DNA of 64,000 nt from Heliopora coerulea (lineage: Eukaryota; Cnidaria; Anthozoa; Scleralcyonacea; Helioporidae): positions 806,001 to 870,000 of the forward strand of contig JASJOG010000014.1 of NCBI GenBank assembly GCA_030142905.1, in the 5' to 3' direction. Positions 36,801 through 48,800 of the stretch are shown here, one piece after another. Below the pieces are notes generated by a model, which was not told where the DNA came from, ran no database searches, and saw nothing but the letters and a program-made list of their open reading frames with translations. Each line of letters begins with the position of its first letter. Within the stretch, counting starts at the first letter, position 1. The position numbers were made by a program, and so were the translations under genes.

Positions 36801-39800
36801 CTATGTAAGTATAATGCAACCCAATGTTGAACAAAACAAAGTAGCATGACAGAACGCCACAATACTTAATCTAACGTTACATAACGTATTCATATCGTAT
36901 TTAAAACTTAAACAACGTACTCAACTGGAGTTTTCTATGAGCAAACAATCTTATCTTATTTTAGTGTTGTTAATATTGGTAAATTATAACACGTGGTGGG
37001 TTTCATAATCACTGGTGTAATTTTACTAATAACTGATAGTAAATGTTGGGATAGCCAATGAAATTCACGAACTGGTGATATAAATGGTAAGTTTAAGCCA
37101 AAATAGTATGAACTGAAATTCCATCTGTTTGCAGATATCTGTGGAACACAATGACCACTTTCCAATAACCAGCAGCATTTCACACAACTTTGTAAGTACT
37201 TAATGGTATTTCAACAACAGCAGATCCTCCTCTGGAAGGATTTTTCTTGTGTCGCTAAATTATCGATTTTTTTTAATATTTAATTTGCGAGCTTGGTATT
37301 CCTTTGAATGAAGAGTAATTTCTCTTCTAACCAACATAAAAATCCTCTATTACCAAATCACAAGTAGAGATTTTGTTATAATAAAAACTAAACGTCTTTT
37401 TGACGCGAAAATTGAATATTGACTGAATAATGTGAAAGTTGATAACTTTTTAATGTGCAGCTATAAATGTATTGTCTTTTTCTTTATTCTTTAGATCAGA
37501 AAGACTTTTTTCACTTTGGCATTCTGTGACTCATGCCGTAAACTTCTGTTTCAAGGATTTCGGTAAGTATAATCGATGTGAGAGGGTGGTGGTGCAATTA
37601 TACGGAATTAAAATTTCTTTCCAGTTTTCCTTTTAAGTTTTAATGGTTGATAAACTTTGAAAGGAAAACTTTACCTTCACTATGCGTGTTGTCGTCGATG
37701 TGATTGCGAGCTGTGCTCGACTGTAACTGTGTATTCACTAGTGGAAAATAGCTCAGAGTCGTAGGTCGTTGACAAAAGTGTTTAGTTTGTAGTCGGGAAT
37801 TCCTAGTCCAGGATTTCTGACGTGTTGTTGTCTGTGACTGTTGTGAGTAGTTTCCTCTTATAAATTTTGGGTTCTGCCAAGTTTTTCTTCAAGGCGTGAA
37901 TGGTTTTGCGTAATGTGGCCATTGCAACCATATGCTGTATTAGTTTATGGTGTTGAGTTACGTTTCGAAAGTGGTTCTTTGAACGACCGAACAGTTATTC
38001 CTTGAAGCATTCCACGTATCTAAGAAGTATGAGTAGACACCAAAACTGTTTAAAAAAGAATTGTCTGCAAACCTTCAATACATTTCTGATTTGAGCTTGC
38101 GTTTTATCCGAGAAAGTTGAGAACGAAGAGTTAAAGATGTCACCCAGGAAATCATTCAGGATTTGGCGTGAAGTCACTAAGGTTGAAGGGCCCACACTGC
38201 TCTTTTTATAAATATAATGATGGTAATGATAGTGATAGTAATAATGATAATGAAAATAATGATAATGATAAATAATGATAATGGCAACAATGACAATGAC
38301 TGCAGTACCAACGACAACAACAATAAATATTAATAACAACAATAACAAAACAACAAAGAGAACAGCATTAACAACAACAATCCATTTGTATAGGGCCTAA
38401 ATTGTGAGTCTTGAGTGGGGTCAAAATCCTCAACGCGTTTTAACATCGCATTCCAATTTCAAAACAGCACTTTACTGTAAATAGGACATAAAATACATAT
38501 AAATAAGACTAAATACAACAATAAGTAAGAGTGTCAACTGCTGGTAGTGAGAACTCTTGAACAAGTACGTCTTCAACCTCTATCTAAAATTACAACTGTA
38601 GGGCATATTATGATACATATGGGCAATACATTCCCCAAATTAGGAGCAACCAAAAAAGGCGAACCTCTATAACTTTTTTAAATTCACCATTGTAACCTTT
38701 GAAAGAAAACAATTGTCTGACCTTAGATTATGCGTAGGAAAATAATTGTCTTACATAATACAAATATAACTAGCCCTATATGTGGATTATAAACTATACC
38801 TTTTTCTACACGATGCACCTGAAGTTGTGGAACGACGTGTAATACGATCAAATTTGCAAACATTCACTATAAGCCAAGCCCACAGTTTGGGAATGACACC
38901 AAGTTCTTTAATAGGTAACCAGAAAGGCCAATCTGTTGTTACTTTGAGCCGCTAGAAATATTGCAGAATCATAATTTAATGAAGGTACTTTTCTCGAATT
39001 GCTTATAATATTTAGGGCACTCCATACGAAAAATTCCCTTCTTACTGTGTCCAGCGTCTTGACACTGGAATACCTCATCTATGTGTTTAATGTGTATCCG
39101 CTATCTCTTAAATTTCTAATTAAATTTTGTGCATAGATGTCAGATTTGTGGTTACCGATTTCACCAAAGATGCGCTGGCAACGTCCCTTCTCTTTGTCAA
39201 GCTGTCGAACAAGATAACCTATATCAATTGTAAGTTTTTTCCGTCTATATTGGCAATATCATAATGCATTAGCCAACTAATATTATTCATTGCTGGATCG
39301 GTAAATTGGTTCTCTGATGAAAAATCCGTGTGCCGTTTGTTCAGATAATCTCTAAGATAACGCACCAACGAGTTATCGTTAGGAATGACATTTCAAAATT
39401 GATTGAAATATATTGTTTGTGCAAAGTTTGAATTTTGGATGCCGTCATTAAAACGGCAAAACTAAGCTTTACTAATTTCACGTCTTGACCTCAGCAACAG
39501 CAAATCAGAGCCAAGGTTGCTGAGGCTAAGACATCAAAGGAGCTCTCCACTCATTCCTTCCAAACTCGGCCAGTTTCAAGGCTCTTAAAAATCAAACATT
39601 ACTCATGAGTTACAAAGTTTCTTCAAACGAATTTCGAGATGTAACTTCACACGATGTCTAACTCCCATGATGTTATCACTGAGATTATCTTTGAAAAATA
39701 GTGTGAGGATTTTTCATTGTAGAACGATTTTGAGATTTAGTGCCTGTACCTGCATGTCCGAAAAGGCCTTACTTGTAATGTGAACAGTGGTTCTGTTCTT

Positions 39801-42800
39801 TCGACTTAACTTCACTATGATAGTCAATTGAGCTTGGCAGTTAACTAAATTTGTGACAAAGAAAAAGTTTAAAGATAGTAGTCTCTTGTTTACTTGGAGG
39901 TACGGTTACCTTTTTAGAAGGGTCACCTTAGTCAATTGTCTTCCTGCGTTTCGTTTACATGCATGCTAGGGTGACCATGGGAGTAGGGTTACCCTACAAA
40001 CTTGCCAGGGTAATCCTGGCCGCAGGGTAATCTTTTTGTTTACTTAAGCCATGTAAAGGCATCTGGTAGGGTAACCCTCCCGGATAATTCATGTGTCGGT
40101 GTAAACACGCGCAAAATATAGTCCAATGTGTTGTCAGCAATGACTTCGCTCGTGTATGCGGCAGGTGAAATCTTTCGAAGAAATCGGGCAAGCAATGATG
40201 TAAAAATAAGAGAGAATTAACTCGGCGCCAAGCCATCCCCGCAATCAACGAATTTAGAAACAAACAAAAAAAATGACATCTTTTACAAGGACGAAACCTG
40301 AGTGATCACATAGAGGGAGGGTCACCCTACTGGTAAAGTTGTCCCTACTTGAAGGGTCACCCTACGTCATGTGGACAGGGACTATCTTTTGGCTCGCCTA
40401 AAGTGGTCACTCCCTTAGGAGGGTCACTCTTCCTCCATGTAAAACGGGCCTAAAGGAACAAGTGGAGAGCTCTTCTGGCGTTACAGCTTCGATAACCTTT
40501 TCAATACCTTTTTTCTCGTTTTTCAACAGACCATTTCATTAATACTTTGTTTATGTGGATTCGAAACTGCCTATGTTGCACTCCATTTTTGATATTAGTT
40601 TTGTGACAAAATAGGTTGAGATAAACTTCAAGTATACGATGAAATTTTTAATTGCGGACATGTTTCGGGAAGACTTTTGCCAGCTTCTGCAAAAGTGATT
40701 ATAGATATTTACCAGTGTTATTTATATCCTAACCTAATTAAAATACAGGGTATGGCTGATCTAATAGAGTCGCTAAGTGTTTGCAATTAGGTATATAAGT
40801 AATGTTTAAAGGCCAACAATGAAGACTAGACCGGGTATTCAAGTACGAGGAGTTCGTTTTAGTCCGAGGCTTCGCCTCGGACTGGAACGAATTCCGAGTA
40901 CTTGAAAACCGGTTTAGTCCGAATTGGAGGCCTTTGAATGACTTAGAATCAACTAGTGTATTGGCACAATGAATTAGTGTATTGGTAATGAGTGTATCGG
41001 TTAATAAACCGATTGCGTGAAATTATATTTTGAGTCCAAGGACTTGAACTATCATTTCTAGTCCAAGGACTGTAAAAAACAGTGCAAGTTCTCTGCTCAA
41101 TACTTTCATGGTATTTCAAGTTCGCTCACGTGGTGCCACTCAGCGCGTCTGATTATAATCCACGCAAGCATCACATGCATTTTCCTGTTTGTTGACAACG
41201 AGTGCATCATTGAATAAGAGATGAACGTTTGTCTAGCTCTATCCTCAGAAAAACGATTTCTGAGCCCCAGACGGGATCGACTCCGCAATCTTCTGATGAC
41301 CGATGAGACACTAACCATTGATTTACCAAGATTCAGTAGGGGAGCTAAGGTGCAGAAATCGTCTTTTTGAAAGAGCTTGACGAACGTTCATCTCATTCAA
41401 GATATCTCCAAGCTCCCACATTTTCAAAATATATCTCATGAATGCGTCATTGTATTAATTTTTTACAGCCTTGTGAAAATAAATAACGAGACAGAAAGTG
41501 ATGAGTCCAGTGCCGCTGATAGTGGCCAGCCGGAAAATCGAATATCGAGAGAAAGATCTATTTCGGCACCCAATGTTTGCAACTTGGTAATTACAGAGGT
41601 AGGTTGCTATGGAGAAATTGAGGGAATTTGAGATTGAGATGACGGAGTATGACTGCGATAACGGTTAGAAATTTCGGATAGGTGTACAGTAACACTGATT
41701 CAAAAGTATGGATACAGCAACGCAAAGACTGATAATTCTATGGATTTTTGGAAGAGATGAAGCCAGAGGCGTAAGAACTAACTAATCATTGAGGGGCTTA
41801 CCCCACCTCTACAGTGGATTCGAGGGCATGCACCCAGGGAAATTTTTGTTTTCTGAGGCTTTGAAACGCTATTTCCTGTATTTTGAGAGCAGTTTCAGAA
41901 AAAATATAAGGACCATAAAATGTTGGGGGGGAGGGCACGAGCATCTCGGTAGCCCTGCTTCCTGCGCCTATGGATGAAGCTATATGTTTATGGTGACAGT
42001 GAGCGGTGATTGAGAATGTTAGCACGGGCTCACGAAGGAATTCCTTGAAAGATTATGAAGTAAGCGTCTGGGTGGAAATTCTCCAACGTGTTCAATCGTA
42101 AGATGAAGCATTCCTAAAGTTCTGTAGTGTGGAGACTAAGGTCCCACGTTAACTTTACCACATAAATGTTCTTCCTGTGTTAGGGGGGTTACGATGGTTT
42201 GAATATCACACTTTGGATTAACATTTGCAAACGCCTTGCGTATTTGGCATAAATTTGTATAGCTTAAGAAGGCTTCCTTGGGCAATTTTTAATAGGCGCC
42301 TGGTAACTAGTAATGCTGGGCAGACATCCGAGTATAGTAATCTTGTCGAATTGATATTCCATCACAACTGCGCCGTCCGCTTCATTATAAATGTTAAATT
42401 TGGATGTTTGCTTCCACGAGTTCTTAAAAAACCGAGCAAATAATGCAAATGGGGTAAGTGTACCAACATATCTAATTTTCAAAATTTTACTTGAGACAGC
42501 CAGCGTTTATTAAAATCTTCAAAGTATGTTAGGGAAAAAAATTCTGTCTTAACAATCTCCCGTGTTATTGTGCTGTGTTATTCTGCAGTTGAATACCTAA
42601 CGTTATACCAGTTTTCAGGAAAAGTCACTGAATAAAATCAAATAATTATAATAATCGTGAAAACATGAAGATGTGGCGACAGTATTGTTACCGTGATATC
42701 ATTAGAAAATTAAAGAATTTGACAAACATCTCATGCTTATGATAGTTATTCTGGAGGTAGACTCTTTACCGAACTTACAATCATTTCAAGGATGGAAATA

Positions 42801-45800
42801 CCTACAAATAAAAACAGTACTAGTTTCAAAGTGCAAAAATAGAAACTGTAGGGAGCCACCTTAAATGCGTTGCCGTTGGTTAAGTTTCTTTTTTTCATAT
42901 TTCCAGAGCACGGCTATTTAATACAAACCTGTATTAGCAGTAGTGCGTATTTGCGCGGTGCGTGCGAACACAACCGGTTTTTGACCCTTAGGTACTTTTT
43001 CTGACACACTTTCTTTTTCAACCCCTCCGCTTATTTTCGAGACAGTCTACTGAAAGAAACGGTTCACTAAAACGACCTCTATTGAGTGAAACCATGCCAT
43101 TCCAAGGCCACTCTTGAGTGGTCGTTTACTAAGGTATTTAAAAAGCATATTCTTAACGCCAGTTCTTAAGTTAAGAAGTTTATTCACATCAAATACCACC
43201 TGACCCTGTATGGCCATGCAGCTGGAGTTATGACCACCATCGGCAACCGAAAGTGCGTCGTGCTTTAAGCCAACTCAAACTGCTAAGCCTGTTTTTAACG
43301 GCCTTTCCATGATCATATTTGCATCACCCAAGTAAATGGTTTGTGTCTTTAAATAACTCGGTTACGTACATTAACATGCACAACCGCAACCACATTCTTT
43401 TTGATAGTGAAGATAAATGCCCAGCAAATAGTTCGAATAAAAGACATTTAAAACACAAACTCGATTGAATTATGAAACATATTTAATGTAACGTTTCTTT
43501 GCGGCTCGCTACATCATCAGTGTAATTACAATGAAATTTGATCAAGTATATGTACAAACAAATGTGATAAAATTACAGTTGAAATGAAACGTCAGTCATT
43601 AAATATGTTAGGAATTTGTTTCAACAGAAGGTTAAGTTTGTTATAAGTGTACAAGATATGGACCAGTTAAAAACTTCCAGAGTAGTCATACAATAGAGGA
43701 AAATGAACGAAAAAAATTCCACCCCTAAAATCTTATTTCTTGGCCTACCCTTTTCTATTTGTTGCTAGTTTTTTCATTATATTATCCTCTAGTTGGACGT
43801 TTAAAATAGCAAACGACTTTCCATAATTTACATTTCGTTACTTACTTTGTTGCTGACTTTTTAATCTTGTTATTCATTTGTATTGCGTGATGTGACTTTT
43901 TTTACCTATAAAAATAACACCTAGTTTTTATGATATTTCACGTTTCACTCCGGCGAAGGGTTTTGCTTTAAACTTCAGTATTCTCGTAGGCCTCTGCAGT
44001 TCCCTCATCCTTTTGGCATTTTACATAAAATTCGCTTCTGTCGGGTGATGTCAGTCCAGGTACAGAGAACGAGACATGAACTACTCCGGTGGTTCTTATA
44101 GTAAAGATGCGCCCTTCGGAGGAGTCGTAAACTTAATTGGGGGACACGAGACCAAGTATAAACACAAAACCAAATAATATCAACATTCCATTTTTTGTGC
44201 TGCAACCAATACATGAGTGATACTCCATATGTTTGTTGTTAATAAGTGTATTCGACGAACATTTGTCGCGTACACTCATTTACACGAAATGGAGTTTATG
44301 TATTGTGATAGACATTGAGTGTCATTGTGCATTTGTATAAGTGTCTTTGTATCCAAGATTGTGTTTATGCGTCCTTGTGTGTATTAGCGCGTCTATACTA
44401 GCGAAAGCTTCTCTTATGCCTTACTGAAGAATGGGGGCTTAAACGATCCAAATGTACAAGTGGGCGTGGGTCAACAAATTTGAAGACCACTTATAGTTAG
44501 TAAACTCCAGTAAGAACACCAAAGAGTTTTTCCCTGTGGCACCCAATTATGTCGTTAAGATGATGAGTTTATTGAGAGACTTCAAGTAAGCATGTAACTC
44601 ACTTCTGATGTTCACGTTTTAGAAGGCGTTTTCGTTTCCCAAGGATATGGCAGCTACTATATCAGGTAATTCTTGTAGTATTTTTGCCTTATCGTGTAGT
44701 CCAGATGCGGGATTCCTGGCCTTTTATAAAAAGTCACCCCGTTAGGGCCCATTTACACGATAAGACTGTCGTATACGATTGTTGGTTTTGACGTATCCGA
44801 TTCAGTCATAAGACTCCTCAGGATCAATTGCAACACTGACGAGCGAATAGCAAGCAGGAACTGTGCTTTCATGACATAATCCCATACGCCAAAGTCAAAA
44901 ATCGTATACGACAATCGTATCGTGTGGATAGGCCTATTAGGGTGTTCGGACATAATCCGTTTTCATGCCAAAATTGCTAAGGACAAAATTGCTAAGGATT
45001 GAATGACTTCTCAGAATCAATTAGTGCATTGGCGCAATGAATTAGTGTGTTAGTAATGAGTGTATGGACGAATAAACTGATTGTGTGAAAGGATATTTTA
45101 AGTCCAAGGACTTGAACTATCATTTACAGTCCAAGGACTGGAAAAAACAGTTCAAGTCCTCTGCCCAGTACTTTCATGGTATTTCAAGTTCGCTCACGTG
45201 GTGCCATTCAGGGCGTCTGATTGAATGGTATACTTATGAAGCATTAATGAGTTTGAGAATCACACTTAAAGCAACAACGTAACTTAAAAATTATGCAAAA
45301 ATTTTAGAAATTTTCGGTTTTGAGGATGTCATGATGACGTCATAATACATCAACATACTGTTAAACGTTACACACATGTATCTTATGCTGGTTGTCCTGA
45401 TTGATTCTAAAATCTGTGAAGCATTATGAAGGCATTTTACGTTGATTCTGACCATCGTTGACAAGGCGTGAACATTGGTAAAACTAAATGCGTCCGAACG
45501 CCATTAAAATAGTTCCACACAGGAGAATGAAATGTATTGTGATGGGTAGGAGATTTTTGACTTCACGAAATACAGTATACAGTCAAACCTGTATTAAGCG
45601 GCCCTGCATTAAGCGGACACCCTGTATTAAGCGGACACTTTGTAAAGTCCCGAATTGAATCTCATATAATTCCTATTAATGAAACCTCTATCAAGCGGAC
45701 ACCTCTATTAAGCGGACGCGGACACATAAATTAGCAAATAAAGACACAAAAAACCTGTGTTAAACGGACAAAATTTTCCTAATTTTTCATAATCTTTACA

Positions 45801-48800
45801 GACATAACGTTAGTCACTATGTTAATGACGATATTTGTCAATCGGTTCAAAGTCTATTTGTTAAATCGACTACATATTATTACACGTGCGTTAAGATAAG
45901 ATTTTTACATCAAACAATAAAATTTTCTTCAGTTTACTTCTCAATGTCAAAGTTTTCTTTGGACAGTTTATTGGTCAACCATTCGCATGAAAACCGATCT
46001 CCTCGGAACTCGTATAAACAAGGAATTTCCAAGCCTTATCCAGCACCTCTATTTATCCGTTTCCCTTTGATTATAACTTTGCAGTATTCGTTTGTCGTTT
46101 GAGAAACTTTGTGACCCACACTGCCATTAGTTTTGGAATGTGCCCAACAACCTCCATGTTAGCTGACACATTGTTAGGATGAGCGCATCCAGTTTTCATC
46201 TCACAAGACACAACTGTTGTTTTAACAACCGCAACTGCATTTTCATCAGTTGTATTCCTAGGTTCACGTTTCAATTAATATTCCTCGTCGATTTTCGGAT
46301 TCCAGATTTCCATGTATGCATGATACCCTCGTACGAACGATTTTACGACCACAATTTCAGAAGACATTATCTCGTTTGTAACATTCAGTGTTATTCGGCT
46401 AGTTATGGCGGCTGTCATTGCCTATAAGGCTCGTGTATCGTATTACACATCTTGCGTCTTATTCCAACACCTTCATAAAACCTGTAGCAAACTTGATGCT
46501 CAAGTAATGACCTGACTTGCCCTGACTACGGTGTATGGCTGGTGCAACTGCTTTTGAATCTGGTGGCGCGTGCTGGAATTGCAAACAAGAGACAAAGTAT
46601 AGATGTCTGACGTGTGATGTTTCAACTTGCAATAAATCAGACAATTGTTCTGTCTACGCATCAGAAGAGACACCTGGATGGAAAGCAGGCGCTTCTGTGG
46701 CTTATTGTATCACTTGCTATAAAAAGGAAAAACATTCCTGTGATACTCTTAGAAAAGAATCCATTGTTGATCGTACTGCTGCTGGTGGTAAGACCCAGCC
46801 CGTACCACGGGGGGAGGGGCCTGGTGACGAGAACCTTTGTTAAGCGGACACCTCTATTAAGCGGACACTAGCCTGTTCCCCGAGGGTGTCCGCTTAATAC
46901 AGGTTTGACTGTAATGGCAAACGGTAAATTGAAGGTTGATATGGTGTCAGCAACGTTTCAAAATAACTCCTAATTACCCGTTAAGCTTGCTTAGTACCAG
47001 TTTTTTCAAAACATTGTGTTGCATACCTTTGGCTGTTGAAAGCGCATTAAACTGCTAATTTAAGCTTGGTTTCCATACAGTCGTTGACAGGTCGTCGACT
47101 AGTTATGGGCTAGTAGCCGTCTGTTTTCAGTTTCGTGGAATCATCTTAAGTATAGGCGAACTTTACTTCGAATTTTACTTTAAAAATTTAAGTCGCAAAC
47201 CGTAGACGAAATGATTGTACTGGGATCAAATTTAAACATGATTTTCAACAGAGTCGCAATGGTCGCTGACTTGTAAGGCCACATAAAAACTCAAGCAGAA
47301 GTACAACTTCCAGATTCTTTTGTCCTCGATTTTTTCGTCGGCCAACGTGTTAGTACAAGCGTTTCCGCCAAACGGGTTTTCCTCGCAGAAGACTTGAGAT
47401 CTTACAAAACAGTTTGAATCATTGTCCAAACTTTAAGGGTGACAATGTGCCCTCATTTTTCGAAAAACAGGCATTAGCATTTAAGCTACAAATTGAACAA
47501 GTTGCGAGGACGCTTCCCAGGAAGATGGGGGTGGCGAGAAATACGAGGACGTGAGCATTACAGGTACCAAAATGGAGTTGTACTTCTGCCTGATTATTTA
47601 TTCTGTGGTTAAGACTACATGGAAACCAGGTTTTAGACCTACATGTAGTATGACAAATGTGATAACACTAATGTGAAATCTGTTCACCTTGTGTAGTTTC
47701 AGACACCCATCGAGCAGGTGCCGAAAAACGTATTCACAGTGTTGGATCTCCACCTCCACCAATATATAACGTTTTTGACGAAGGACGGAAAGATTACGTA
47801 AGTGACAGTGCACTTCTTTCAAGGAACATCTTACCTGATCGTCCACTCACGCCAAATCTTGGCACAAACCGTCCCAGTCGATTTAAGACCAGTAGAGGGA
47901 AGTCAACTTCTGAAATGGTGAGTCACAGTTTGAGAACTTTGCCTCTTTAGTCATGACTGTTTTGTTGGTCTGTTCATTTGTTAATTGATTAATTCATGGT
48001 AGAATCTTTGGTGACGGACACCTCCACGCTTCGAGACGAACATGGATAGTAACCTACATCTGGCAGGATGTCTTCTTTTGATGGATGAAATCATCTGGAG
48101 TTAGCCATGGTGATGTGAGGCGGTTGACCGGAAAAGATCGGTTTTATTTAAAAATCAGTTTTGCAGGTTTCCTTCACGTCGGAAAACCGAAAAACCGATT
48201 CAGCATTTATCCATTTGACTTATACTTTGCTTTTAACGGGAATTCGGATTCATCGCGAGTAACGCTCTGTTGGATCATAGGTAGGATCATTCAGAAGTGA
48301 GATTTATGTCTCGGATGTCAGGATAAGAATTGTATCAAATACGCAGAATTTCAAATTTTGATGTATCAATAACCAAGATTAAATAATCTATTTGATTCCA
48401 GTAATATCATCGCTTCATCAAGTAAGCTCGTTTCTTAACTTTCGTTTGATCCGCAATAAATTAGTTAGTGCGGAAGATGGGTTATGTAAGTTTTATCGGT
48501 TTTTTTGCGATGGTTTTTTCTTTCGGTTTGTTTTGACAACCGCCTCACACTAAGCCACGGCAAAATAGCATAATAATAATAATAAAAAATAATAAAATCT
48601 TTGTTTCAGTGTCAGTGAGATTTGGCTTTCAACAAACTAATTGGGGACACTATTTAAGATAAAATAAGACAAAAATAAATTTTTACGGTATAAAGTACTT
48701 TAAGATGATATAATTCTAAAGTGAGATGTTAGAATAAAATTCTAAATAAAATGTCTAAGTCTGTGATGGGCTACATAGAGCAAAGTCCACAGCTCTAGCA

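Larger units (their letters stand above)
39230..41468 (+). other. BRAF: BRAF intron 7
   Basis: It holds a MITE-like element with repeated GGGTNACCC motifs, a short perfect foldback at 40838-40910 with a repeat shared with 45.0 kb, and a tRNA-cored foldback. Confidence 0.85.
45578..46913. mobile_element. TA-flanked, pogo/Tigger-like element B carrying HIRAN and Cys-rich genes
   Basis: The 1332-bp element (45580-46911) lies between TA dinucleotides. Both ends begin CAGTCAAACCTGTATTAAGC. Near both ends the motif TATTAAGCGGACACC is repeated two or three times. The end grammar matches element A (CAGTCAA, then a GCGGACACC core). It carries two divergent genes, a decayed HIRAN gene on the minus strand and a Cys-rich frame on the plus strand. 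No transposase is visible. Confidence 0.85.
44666..47696 (+). other. BRAF: BRAF intron 9
   Basis: It holds a MITE, a dispersed repeat and HIRAN element B. 46920-47696 shows nothing recognised. Confidence 0.8.

Noticed and set aside
39230..41468. An extra BRAF exon between exons 7 and 8
   Set aside because: I looked for sequence like the human linker after the C1 domain; exons 7 and 8 already join in phase and no conserved motif lies between them.
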